Below, one piece after another: positions 44,619-55,620 of a stretch of 64,000 nt of DNA. Below the pieces are notes generated by a model that did no database searches, had not been told where the DNA came from, and saw only the letters and a program-made list of their open reading frames with translations. Numbering within the stretch: the stretch's first letter is position 1; every line of letters begins with the position of its first letter. A program made the translations under genes and the position numbers. The stretch comes from Paraescarpia echinospica (Eukaryota > Annelida > Polychaeta > Sabellida > Siboglinidae). The stretch spans positions 87,745,046-87,809,045 of the forward strand of contig CM034531.1 of assembly GCA_020002185.1 (NCBI GenBank), given 5' to 3'.

Positions 44619-47509
44619 AGGGTGGCCCAAAAAATAATTTTTGAAACCAACCATGGATATGGGCTAAAAAGGTGAGTTTGGCCGAGAAAACAACTGTGTT
44701 AAAATTTCAGACAAAATCATTGAGAGGAAAAGACCTCTCAAAGCACCCAAAGTGTTTGTAAAATCGCGATGTAGGGATAAATTTAAGAACACCATATCTC
44801 AAAATTTACTGAACCTATTTTACTAAAAATTATCACTGTGACCTATGAATCATACAAGTATCACCCCTAATAAAAATTAGCTCGATACATACTTTTTTAG
44901 TAAAACAGATTTATTGCACTCCAGGTTGAACATTTGAAATTTCTGGGCAGAGCATTTGTTATAAGGTAAACATACACACAATCCCACATATGAAAAGTGC
45001 ATATCAGAACAACTGTTATGCCTTATTAAAGATCCATCATCCTCGTCTTTGTAGCCTGAGACATCAGCCCTCGATGCGACTCTACGTCTTGGAAGATGAG
45101 CTGGCGCTGCTCTTCGTCGTCTGTGAGACCCAGGTTGAAATCCGTCGCCAGTTTGACGGCTTTCTCTGCACAGTCGCTTACAACACGCAAAGCAGAGACA
45201 ATCTTCACTGCGTTAAGATAGTCTTGGCGGCTGGGCCACGTCTCAGGCCTGCTGTTGAGAAAGCTGCGTTCAATGTTGAGAGCAGTGAAGAAGATGAGCG
45301 AACGTTGCGTTGCAAAATTGGCGAGGTGCACTTCATTGAAAGAGACTATCTTCTTCGCCTCCACCCGCCGCAGGTCATTCTTCTTTGCATGTCTCACAAA
45401 GGCGGTTACAATTGCCGTCTTCTCGTCTGCAGAGACACGGTCAGAGAAGAGCGCCAGAAAGATTAGGTCTTCACTGAATTACCAGAGATGGCCCCTCATC
45501 TTCATTGCTGCTGTCTGTGCAATCACACCATCCACTTCATCGAAGTTCTCCAGGTCATGAAGGAAGCAAAATTCGTTGATAGGCGCACGTCTGCTGCTGG
45601 CTGCATCTACCCATGCTCTGATGTAGATGGTGATCGTGAACAGGCAGATGTGCTGTAGAACCTGTAGTTCGTGGCTAGTAAGCTCGAACTGCTCACGGAA
45701 GGCGAGTATCTTCAAGCAGTAGATCCTTTTCGCCATCCAGCGAGCACGGTGGTAGGCGCGTGAAGGGCTGAACTAGTATCTCGAGTCACGTGCACCACCC
45801 AACAAGATGATGGCTAGCTGGATGAACTCGAGGTAGTCCTGTCGTGGGTGGTTATTGCGAAGTTGTTCTGTTAGGAACTCGATTGCTGTAACTTTATGCC
45901 TCTCCAGCCATTGCTTCTCGTGTGTAGTCAAGGCACACCCAGATTACCTAGTTGTCTCACTGTCCAGGGAGTTGTACATTCTTTGATCAATGAATGGCCA
46001 GTTCTCCTTGAACCGACTGATAAGCGGGATAGTAGGACCCTTCGACCCAAAGAAAAGATCGAAAACTGCAGCGGCAATGATCTCCAGTATATGGTGTCGG
46101 CATGCGAGAAAAAGGATATATTTTTGAAATGCCTCTTGAATTACAGTGATGGCTCCTGTGTGGGTCCTGCCACGTGCTCGCTAACGCCCTCCCAATCCCG
46201 CAGAAACTGGACGACAGCATTGCGCAACTGCGATCCGGTGCCAGATGAAATTCGTGGAATGCTGAGCAACTTCAATGCTCCACATAAATCTAGATGTTTG
46301 TGGTGATATTTGCTGATAGAGATAACCGCATCAACGTCCTGTGTGCCATCAGAATTCGAATGTTCATCCTGTGATGACTCTGTGAGTGGCTCGGTTGTCG
46401 ACTCGGTCTCATCTGTTGCCTTGGAGGCAGACTCTCGTCGTATTTTCGCTTTTGCCGTTTCTGCTTTTTCACTTTTAAAGGCTCGTCCTCCCCAGCCATC
46501 ACTATCTTCTTCTCACTTCGTTGATCTTGCAGAAACTCCACATCACGAGCACTGCGGATCAGCTGATCACACTCTGCATGTGCCGCATCAAACAGTTCCA
46601 GCAATCGTCTTCCAAACTCAGTTTGCTTCTTACTGCGCCTGTATTTGTTCTTGCATGTGTTTACATGCTGCTGATATAGTTTCTTCAGCTTCTCGAGAGT
46701 ATTCGGCTTCTGCGTCGTCGGAATGTTAGCCAGATGCCAAACCCGCAGCACTTCACCTACTGCATTGTTGCAGCTTGCAGGCAGCATCAGCTTCTTCCCT
46801 TTCTAGTCGTAGAAAACTCGTCGCAGAACTACTTCAATTGTAGGCAGTTGGTTCAGGTTCTCGATACAAGGAGGCGGTTGCCCAACTAACCACACGTTTG
46901 TTGCAGATCTAGTACGAAGTGGCGCATCCAACCTGGCTACAGCAATACAAGTGCAATGAACGACAACAGTTACTGCTTACTTAAACATAGGTTACTTACA
47001 CACAATCTGCCTGCTTAAATTGTGGTGTGTAACTTGCTACATAACACCAAATGCTCTAAATTCAATATAACAAAATATTACGTGATTTACAATGAATGTA
47101 AATTATATATATAATGTAGTCACTTATAATGTAGTCAATTATGATGGATTACTGTGTTTTCTAAAATGAACAAAATCTTACACTTTTATAATTTTCACAA
47201 TTGTAGGTGATTTATACTTATAACCTGATTGATTGTTCTATTGTCTTGATATAATTATTATGAATAGAAATTAGAACACAGTAACAATTATTTAAAAAGA
47301 TTAAGTAGATATTGATATATCGCGTTTTACAATTTATCCCTATTTCGTGCTTTTACAAAAAATTCGGGTGCTTTGAGAGGTCTCTTCCTCTAAATGGATT
47401 TTTCTGAAATTTTACCACAGTTGTTTTCTCAGCCAACCTCATCTTTTTAGCCCATATGCATGGTTTATTTCAAAAAAAAAATTCTCACCATGTAAAATTT
47501 GGCCACTCT
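44619..47509 (-). mobile_element. DNA transposon with ~180-bp inverted repeats
   Basis: The left end AGGGTGGCCCAAAAAATAAT (44619) and the right end, inverted as AGAGTGGCCAAATTT, open long inverted repeats. Shared blocks are ccatggatatgggctaaaaa/ttttagcccatatgcatgg, gagaaaacaactgtg/cacagttgttttctc, agacctctcaaagcaccc/gggtgctttgagaggtct and tagggataaat/atttatcccta, giving arms 44619-44797 and 47331-47509. A decayed long minus-strand gene lies inside. Both flanks are (TA)-rich, so the target duplication could not be determined and the superfamily is unassigned. Confidence 0.85.
45026..46800 (-). pseudogene. Transposon-encoded protein of an uncharacterised family
   Basis: The minus strand reads, from 46787, MLPASCNNAVGEVLRVWHLA, then KLKKLYQQHVNTCKNKYRRS and RRLLELFDAAHAECDQLIRS, a helical N-terminus with DREFL-like DVEFLQDQR following. 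Middle parts appear in other frames (GIGRALASTWQDPHRSHHC; MAKRIYCLKILAFREQFELT to 45479). The C-terminus 45397-45026 reads RPETWPSRQDYLNAVKIVSA, DCAEKAVKLATDFNLGL and TDDEEQRQLIFQDVESHRGL. The pairing of an LFD.AHA N-terminus with a DCAE..DEEQRQ..HR C-terminus recurs, as I recall, in many uncharacterised multi-copy proteins of Hydra, arthropods and molluscs. Several frameshifts make this copy dead; about 590 codons in all. Confidence 0.65.
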
Positions 47510-49100
47510 ATTATATACATATACATATATATATATTTCCCATTCCCATGACAGCTTACCCATTTTCCATATGTGTGTGTTCGTTTACTTCCCCTAGCAC
47601 AAACATCAGACAGAAGTGCTGAGTGAGTGTGTCTAGGGTATCGCCCAGAGACAGGCAACGTGAAATGTAAGACATTGCCGATGCTTCGAAACGTCGGCAA
47701 GTGACAGAACGAAATTTCCCACATTGCCACATTTGGCCGCTGTACAGTTTGACAATAGATCCCCACCACAAAATCATCGTCGAATATCTGCATTGGTTCC
47801 TCGGTACCTAGAGTGTGCAATACATTTTGGAAATACTAGCCAACGTGCGTGCAACCGTAATTTTAAGATACATCAGTGAAAGGTTGCTATCGCATAAACA
47901 TCGTTGTCAACAGTACCACAAGTAACTGTATACACCATCAGTGCTCACGCCAAATTAACCTACTTCACATGGGACCCAAAGTTGGCGACAGGAGCATGTT
48001 ATCCGGTGATTCACACACCTTCGTGTCTCCTAATCGGTTAAATTGTCAATGACGTACATTATCCGCGACGCCCAAAAAGGATCTCAATATAGAACATCCC
48101 GTGTGTGACACTGACGATTGGGTGGACGCACAGCAGAGCGTATGTAGTCACAATAGGCATGACTATCGTGTCAACAATATAACACGAACGTGTACGTAGC
48201 ATGTAGATACCAAACACGATTCATAAACTGCCATCACAAGTAAACTGCACAGTTGGCAAGCTGACAAGGATGCTTTCTGGGACGGCAGCGCAAGAAAAAA
48301 ACAATTGTACTGTAATAGCATATTTCATGTTTACTGACCCTACACTTGCAATAATGCAAAGAACAGCAAATGTGAATTAGGAAATCAATGTACTGCGAAT
48401 ACCATTGTAAATTGATTCGATGTATTTACTATACATGCATCTTTTGATATAAGAATATGTTTTGTTGCAATCAGCAACGAACCATTATTGCCATTACGGC
48501 TGATAATATTTGCTTATTTTTTAAAGGTTTAAGTGAGCTCGGCTTTCATAATTTATGCTTCGGGAGTGATATATTTGTATCTTAGCATCATGATACATTG
48601 AGGTGAACGAACTGCAGAACCTTGGCATATATCCAATAGAAATATATCTAATGCAAACGAATTTACCCTTGGTTTGACTCCGCGGGAATGCCTTAATTTT
48701 TGTGCAGTCTTGCTGTGGAATTGGTAATGATAACTACATTTATTTTGTATATTATATCAATATATATATATATATATATAATAATTTATGTTAATGAAAC
48801 TCCTATATGATTACATCTTCATCTACATGCAAACATACAACACACGGTGTGTGGATGTCACGAGTGCGGGACAACAAACGCGCGTGCATCTATCAGGAGT
48901 GACTGCTATCCTTCACATAGTCTCGAATTATGTCATGGGAAAATAACTGTACACTTCTGAATATTTATTAATAGCCCTCCATAGGTACCAACCGGCCCCA
49001 CCTACGCGTGGATTGCTGCAAAATATGATTGTGCGTGTGAGATCATCGTCGTCCCTTTGAAACTATTGCACAGTTGACGCGTACGTTTTTGAAAGACGAG
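47510..49100. other. Intergenic, no gene recognised
   Basis: It includes a TA-rich stretch at 47510-47536 and (TA)n at about 48758-48781. The overlapping minus-strand frames at 47485-47820 have no recognisable domain. Confidence 0.4.
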
Positions 49101-49134
49101 TGCACAGACACTCACATTCAGACACTGGCGCGCT

Positions 49135-49275
49135 CGCGCACGCGCACACACACACACGCACACTCACTCACTCGCGCGCACGCACAAACGCACACACGCA
49201 TATACGCGCACACGCGCACGCACACACGCACACACGCACACACACACGCACACACACGCATACATGCACAAGCGC
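49135..49275 (+). repeat. Degenerate (CA/CG)n tract
   Basis: Alternating purine-pyrimidine sequence of CACA, CGCG and ACGC words, a potential Z-DNA former and older than the pure (CA)n arrays elsewhere. Confidence 0.9.
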
Positions 49276-49980
49276 GTCACCTTGTATATATGACAAGCAC
49301 ATTTGGAATCATTAACATGCTGTTGTCACTGTCATTGTATCCAACAAAACCGTCATCGTCGTTGACACTGCTATGCCAACCTTGCATTAAGTGGTCGTCC
49401 CTACCGTAGTAAATGTTTCCGTCATATTTTGCGTGAGTATTCTGTTGAACGATAGGGCCTTGATCGGGACTCAATAATGATTAGGTCGAGTTCGGTAAAG
49501 GATGATTCAATCAGGAAACGTGGCCATCTATAAATTAGCGACACAGTATGAGTCGCATTATATTACAGTGTGTTGACGGTTTGTACACCCACTCATTTCG
49601 AGTATTGAACTGTGTTAACGTCCATTTATTCTGCTTCGGTGACAGTGTAATAATATACTCTCGTAAACGTGTTTTGTAATATATAGGTTAATCTGTCAGA
49701 GTGCTATATCATATGACTATTGTTAGTCGTGTTTATGTTTGAATGAACCATTAACCGATCCCAAATAGCCAAATCGTGTCAATAAAGTGTTTCCATAAAA
49801 TGTATAAGGTTCGCTTTGTGTTAGCAGCATATCTGCATCATATTGGACATGGAAACGTACTAACTACCATGAAGAGATCATTGTAATTATATTGGAGATG
49901 TCAAAACCGCGAATATATATAATATATATATATATATATTGTTCTGTTTGATTTGTTCAGTTTTCCAAAAATCAATATTA

Positions 49981-50165
<185 letters not shown>

Positions 50166-50529
50166 ACACTGAATAGCAATTTTTGTTCAATGAAAAACAG
50201 CCTCTTGACATTTGTTGTTGACCGCTTACTGACTGCATATGCTATAAAGACAATGCATGATATTCAACAACGTACATCTTCCAGCTAATGCAAAGTAATT
50301 TGTGTTTTTGAGCAATCCTAAAATCCTGGCCACTGAACAGGGACCCTACAATCATTTGCACTGAAACCGGACCTCCAAATTCATCCAGCCAGCCGCCTTG
50401 ATAAATTACAACTTAGCAATGGCCTATTATATAAAACAATTTTGCCACTCCTCAACTATGTAAAAATGACTGCACTGATGACACATTTAAATATCATTGT
50501 TTCCTAAAAGTATGGAAGCGTCATTCACA

Positions 50530-50575
50530 ACAAATATATACACACACACATATATATATATGTATATATATATAA

Positions 50576-50620
<45 letters not shown>

Positions 50621-50726
50621 AGCCTGGCCATGTAGAATAAATAAACATATATACTCGTCGTTTGTTGTTTCATACATGGTGACTTTTGGATTATTTTTCA
50701 GTAGCCTGGCCATGTAGGATAAATAA

Positions 50727-50778
<52 letters not shown>

Positions 50779-50805
50779 GTTTATTTACATGTATTAGGCT
50801 ACAAC

Positions 50806-50855
<50 letters not shown>

Positions 50856-50879
50856 GTAGCCTATGTAGAATAAATAAAC

Positions 50880-50925
<46 letters not shown>

Positions 50926-50948
50926 GTTTATTTATCCTACATGCTTAT

Positions 50949-50989
<41 letters not shown>

Positions 50990-51013
50990 AAGCCAAATGT
51001 AGACTAAATAAAC

Positions 51014-51063
<50 letters not shown>

Positions 51064-51147
51064 GTTTATTTATCCTACATGGCCAGGCTACAACACGAGG
51101 AAAAAATAATCCAAAAGTCACCATGTATGAAACAACAAACGACGAGG
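50530..51147. repeat. Foldback (TA)n array with repeated single-copy words
   Basis: The outer arms 50654-50726 (ctcgtcgtttgttgtttcat, catggtgacttttggattat, agcctggccatgtaggataa) and 51061-51147 are inverted copies of each other. Between them the words tgtagcct..atgtagaataaataaa and tttatttatcctacatg alternate orientation at about 50613, 50703, 50780, 50850, 50930 and 51060, separated by (TA)n runs of 30-60 bp. The whole can fold into several nested hairpins. Confidence 0.88.
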
Positions 51148-51404
51148 AAAATGACAAACCGAAAACTGAGGAAATAACAACTCAGCAATTTCATAAATCA
51201 GCAAGGAGGCCATGAGTTAATGAAACACAGATTAAAAGATTAAAGTTGAAAATGTTGTTGCAGTGAAGTAATGTGTCCAGAATATATCCACAGGGGAGAT
51301 CACTGAGATCGACTATGGGTAGGATATTTTGGCTATATTATTATAGGCGAGCGACAAATCCCGCAAAAGTGCTTTAATGTTGGTGTTTAAATATCACCCT
51401 CTCA
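51148..51404. other. Spacer, no feature recognised
   Basis: Short AT-rich spacer between the foldback array and the LINE remnant. Confidence 0.4.
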
Positions 51405-53831
51405 CTGACTCACTCATCCCGTCACTGTGGGTCGTCGGGGTGCCATGGCAGACGCTTTCATTGTTAGCGCTTTCCATCCCCCCTGTCTTCCACTGTGCGT
51501 GTCAGGGACGTGAGAATGTGACCTGTCCAGTTCTTTATGTTCTCTTCTCAGGACTTTCTCTGTCGCCCTCTGCGTCTTTTGCCCTCTACTCTTCCCTGAA
51601 AGATGGTCTTGGACAGAGAGTTGTATCTGAAGACATCTCCGAACCAGGAGAGCTTGCGGCGCTTCATTACTGATAGTAGAGGTTCCTGATCTCCCGCACT
51701 GGCAATGACCTGATGCCTGACATAGTCATTGGTTTTGTACTCTGTGTAGGAGATGTGCACTAGCCTCCTGTAGCATTTTGTTTCAAATGGCTGAATCCTC
51801 CTTTCTGTATCTGACGTCAATGTCCAGCTCTCGCATCCGTAAAGGAGAAGCTGATGGTGTTGCTTCTCCAGATGGTGTCTAATCCAGATGGTGTCTAATC
51901 CAGATGGTGTCTAGTCGAGTCATTGCTGACGAGACCAGGGTCTTGTTCTTATCTCTTTGACTTACGTGTCATATTTGCTGAGTGTGGAGCCCAGGTTCTT
52001 GAAGTTATCTACCTCTTCTAGTCTATGTCCGTTCATCGTAATGTTGGTGGTGCTGTTTGATTGGAGCTGTTAACAAGGATCTTGTTTTTTTTCTGCACTG
52101 TCTTCCATTCCGTAAGCCTCTGATGTTGTCTCTAGTCTGATGGTGAGGTCCTGGAGTTCTGCTTAATGCCTCTTTTATGTGTTCTCCTGCTATATGTTAA
52201 ACAGAACAGGGGACAGCAGACAGCCCTGACGAACGCCGACTGTCGTATTGAAGAAGTCTCCAAGGTTGTTGTTCATGAGAACTGCACTGTTAATGTGTTC
52301 TTACAGTGCCATAATCACTTGGATGAGATTGCTGGCGATGTTGAAGTTTCTCATCACTTGCCATAAGGGCTCGTGTCAGACACGGACGAAATCTTTCTTG
52401 AAGTCGATGGCATTGTGGTAGAGGCCATGTTTGTGCTGTAGGTGTTTTTCTATAAGCAAACTGACGTTGAAAATTTGTTGTGCTTCTCTTTGGCCTAAAT
52501 CCCGCTTGCTCTTCTTCCAAGATTTCTTCTGCATTGACCATTAGGTTGTTCAGAATGACTCTCAGCATGATTTTAGTGGGAATTTACTGGGAAGGCTGGT
52601 CAAACTGATGGCTCGGTAATTCTGGCAGAGTTTAAGATCGTTTTTCTTTGGAAGAGGTATAGTTAAGGATTGGATCCATTCTCACGGCCATTCCTTGGTT
52701 TCCTGTATTCTCTGACAGATGGTTGTCATGGCCTTTACAATTTCTGGTCCACCATGTTTTACGAGTTCTGCTGGGATGTTGTCTACTCCAGGTGGCTTGC
52801 CTCTCTTCAGTGTGCGCATTGCTTCTTCCACCTTTCTCTGAAGAATTGGTGCATCTCCCATTTCTCTGTTGGTGTTGATTGCATTGTCCAACATGCTGGC
52901 ATCCGGTATCAGCTGGTAGTTGTACAGTTCTTTGCTGTATTCTGACCGTCTTCTAAGCACCTCCGATTCTTCTGTTAGGAGAGAGTCATGTTTCTCTTCT
53001 ATCACTGTAGCTTTTTGCTTTTGGGATTTTATCAGCTTCTTCCGTGTGTCAAATGCTATTTTGTTGTTTCCGTTTCTTAGTCCTGAGTCAATTTGGCACA
53101 CCGGTCGTCTGTTATCCATTGTTCTTTTGCTTCTTTAATTTCCTCCTGATGATCTGGTTGGCTATGCGGTATTGCTGTGCTGCCTCTGGGTCCGTTTTCT
53201 TAGTTTTCTTGTGTTGTTTTGTTATGTTTTATATCTCTAAGATATCATTGGTGACCTATGGCTGGTTCTTCTTTCTTTCCTTCCAAAGCACATATGTTGC
53301 TGCCTCATGACATTTCTTTTTCATGATCTCCGTGATGGTGTTGATGTTGTCCTCTAGAAGATTGACAGCTGCCAACCTTTCCCCGTTGTTTGCCTCAAAT
53401 GCAGCTGCCACCGCAGGATCTCTTAGTTTTTCAACATTGAATCTTCTTCGTGGATTGCTCTATTTTGGGTTCTTCTTCAGTTTCAGTTGAGGGTCACCAG
53501 GATCATGTCGTGATGGTTGCCGATGTCGCAAGTGCAAGTGTCTAGTCAATCTGATTGTGTATCTCCCCATTGGGTGAGTGCTCCATGAGGTCTTGTGTGG
53601 GAAGAGTGTGTTGCCCAGGGTTAGTTCGGGACTACTTGCGAACTCTAGGAGTCTTAATCCCCTTTCGTTTGTTTCTACTATTCCAAAACGACCCACTGTC
53701 CCTCCCACTAGTCGTATGAATCTGGATAGACCTTTGCATTCCAGTCCCCTTGTATGATGAGGAGGTCTTTCCTTGAAGTCTTCTTGTTGGTGTTCTCTAG
53801 TTCCTCTCACATCCCCTCTAAACACATCCAA
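51405..53831 (-). mobile_element. RTE-like LINE remnant: endonuclease end, RT and C-terminus
   Basis: Read on the minus strand, the order is that of an RTE-type (craniofacial-development-protein-2-like) LINE. 53831-53460 is the end of the endonuclease (TVGRFGIVETNERGLRLLEF, SSPELTLGNTLFPHKTSWST). A linker follows (RFNVEKLRDPAVAAAFEANN, LLEDNINTITEIMKKKCHEA). 53119-52682 is the RT N-terminal part (APILQRKVEEAMRTLKRGKP, GVDNIPAELVKHGGPEIVKA). About 52568-52370 is the RT (LEEEQAGFRPKRSTT). 51820-51548 is the C-terminal part (MKRRKLSWFGDVFRYNSLSK, GRVEGKRRRGRQRKS), trailing out of frame to about 51405. Multiple frameshifts and stops; the catalytic core is not readable in frame. Confidence 0.85.
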
Positions 53832-53869
53832 ATGTTATATAATTTGAAAGCACTACACTTCCGTGTCCC

Positions 53870-53975
53870 AACGAGTCCTGTTATAGAGCTGCAAAATGGT
53901 GCAGTAAGAGTGAATGTAAGGTCAAAAAAGGACACCGTCAATTGATGAATTTTCAAAATTGTGCTCTTCTGCGAT
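53870..53975 (+). repeat. Dispersed repeat, copy 1
   Basis: Shares aaggtcaaa..a.gacaccgtcaa..gatgaattttcaaaa with segments at 55130-55210 and 55490-55620. The word corresponds to caaacaaggtcaccatcaaaa plus gatgaatttttgaaatgatg in copy 3. Confidence 0.55.
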
Positions 53976-54819
53976 CGTTTTTACACCACGCCACTAAGCT
54001 CTGTTATACAAAGATATAACTTGGATCATCATCTCTATGCTGATGTTACTCAGATCTACATTTCGTTAGCTACCCCGAATAAAAATCGTTCCCTTAACCA
54101 ACTTAGTGATTGCCTTCAAGATATATTCCATTGGATGACTGACAGCAAGTTGAAATTAAATGTAAATAAAACTGAATTGATCATTATTGGTACTCCAATG
54201 CAGCCTAGTAAACTGGATGGTTTCTTCCCTACGCGTATTTTGAATCAATATATAACGCCAGCAACCTCGGTGCGGAATCTAGGAGTGATCTTTGATAGTA
54301 ACTTCAATTTTTGACAACACATATCTCCAACATGTCGCAGCTGTTTTTATCATATTCGGATCTTCGTCATATTCTGTTGCTAAAACTATTGCAACAGCAC
54401 TTGTTAGCAGCATACTTGCCTACTGCAATTCCCTCCTTTATAATATCGCTAACAAAGATATCACAAAACTTCAGCGTGTCCAAAATTGTCTAGCAAGAGT
54501 AGTTGCAGGATCTACTCGTTTTTCTCGCTCTGTACCACTTTTGAACTCTTTGCATTGGCTTCCTGTACGATATCTTATACTATTTAAAATATGTACCATT
54601 ACATACCAGACATTGTCCAGTAAGCATCCATCTTATTTGCATTCATTGCTTAGTCCTGTAAGAAAACCTATCCTGCTTCGATCATCTAGTTCTGACCTAC
54701 TTTTTGTTCCTAGAGTCAACACTAACATTGGAACTAGGGCTTTTTCTTTTTCTCTTTGGAATATATTCCCTCTTAGTGGTAGATCAGTCAAAAATATTAC
54801 GACATTCCGACTCATGTAA
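53961..54819 (+). pseudogene. Jockey/CR1-like LINE, RT C-terminal part
   Basis: The frame 53961-54314 reads RYNLDHHLYADVTQIYIS, where YAD is the catalytic box (the second Asp is replaced by Val), then DIFHWMTDSKLKLNVNKTEL and TSVRNLGVIFDSNFNF. One frameshift later, 54292-54819 gives LVSSILAYCNSLLYNIANKD, ITKLQRVQNCLARVVAGSTR, FSRSVPLLNSLHWLPVRYLI and so on to the LWNIFPLSGRS region. This is the standard end of a Jockey/CR1-like polymerase. The mutated active site and frameshift make it inactive. The 3' tail carries four copies of ccttgcttatcca (54836-54883) and ends in an ATT-rich tail near 55005. Confidence 0.88.
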
Positions 54820-54835
54820 AAATTATCTTTACAAC

Positions 54836-54883
54836 CTTGCTTATCCACCTTGCTTATCCACCTTGCTTATCCACCTTGCTTAT
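54836..54883 (+). repeat. 13-bp tandem repeat in the LINE tail
   Basis: ccttgcttatcca is repeated almost four times without interruption, immediately downstream of the RT remnant. Confidence 0.9.
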
Positions 54884-55129
54884 CTGTTGACAAAGGGGAA
54901 TATTACAAATGGATTGTGAGATGGACCAATCCTTTTGTTTTGATGCGCCTCTGAACTTGGTTTCCAGGGATTTAGGCGAAATAGAAGTTTTCTTATTATT
55001 ATTATATTACAAATCGCAAATTGCAAATCTACTTTATGTAACTACAGGGTAGACAGATAATATACGTTAGAAAGCTTATTACCTCTCCTGTAAAAATGAG
55101 TTACGGAATGGATGTGTTACCTGATCTGG

Positions 55130-55268
55130 TACGAGTGGAGCTAAGGTCAAACAATGTCACCGTGAAATTATGAACTTTCGATTTTTTGGCAAGACCGCGA
55201 AAGTCATTAAGTTAAAATGACCCTGCAACTGCTTCATTTATATCTACGGGTCATATACATATGTAGCG
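55130..55268 (+). repeat. Dispersed repeat, copy 2
   Basis: Contains gagctaaggtcaaacaatgt and caccgtgaaattatgaactt, a divergent copy of the repeat at 53870 and 55490. Confidence 0.5.
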
Positions 55269-55415
55269 ATGGAGAGGGTGCCTGAAGGTGGAAACCGGAG
55301 AGGAAGGCCGAGTAAGACCTGGCGCAAGACATTTATAGAAGGTCTGGCAGAAATGGAAATTACCTGGAATGAGGCAAATGAAATTGCAGATGTTCAAAAC
55401 TCCGTCATTCCATAA
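55269..55415 (+). pseudogene. LINE ORF2 C-terminal fragment
   Basis: An open frame of 48 codons reads RVPEGGNRRGRPSKTWRKTF, IEGLAEMEITWNEANEIADV to TAA at 55413. The RRGRP..TWR..........L....TW.EA...A pattern is the well-known end of LINE reverse transcriptase proteins. It is bracketed by two copies of the dispersed repeat and is not joined to the 54-kb LINE. Confidence 0.72.
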
Positions 55416-55489
55416 AAGTTCTACATTTACAATGGTTGCGAGGCTACTTTGTCTACATACACTAGGTGGTGTTACAAACCGTTTGAAAG

Positions 55490-55620
55490 CGTATTGTATC
55501 TCCGTCAAAATGAGGTATAGCATGGAGTTGTAAAGTTGAGCTATAACTGAGGAGCGCAGGTTAAACAAGGTCACCATCAAAAGATGAATTTTTGAAATGA
55601 TGCCTTTCCGCAGATAGTAG
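55490..55620 (+). repeat. Dispersed repeat, copy 3
   Basis: Contains ggttaaacaaggtcaccatc and gatgaatttttgaaatgatg, matching 53870-53975. Confidence 0.55.

Noticed and set aside
44990..46729. Plus-strand open frames of 101-158 residues
   Set aside because: They are shadows of the minus-strand transposon gene; only the minus strand gives family-like segments.
48985..49070. Possible exon after ccatag near 48985
   Set aside because: A short open stretch without a good donor or recognisable motif.
51377..53310. Plus-strand open frames, Phe/Ser/Cys-rich
   Set aside because: They are the reverse complement of the RTE-like LINE on the minus strand.
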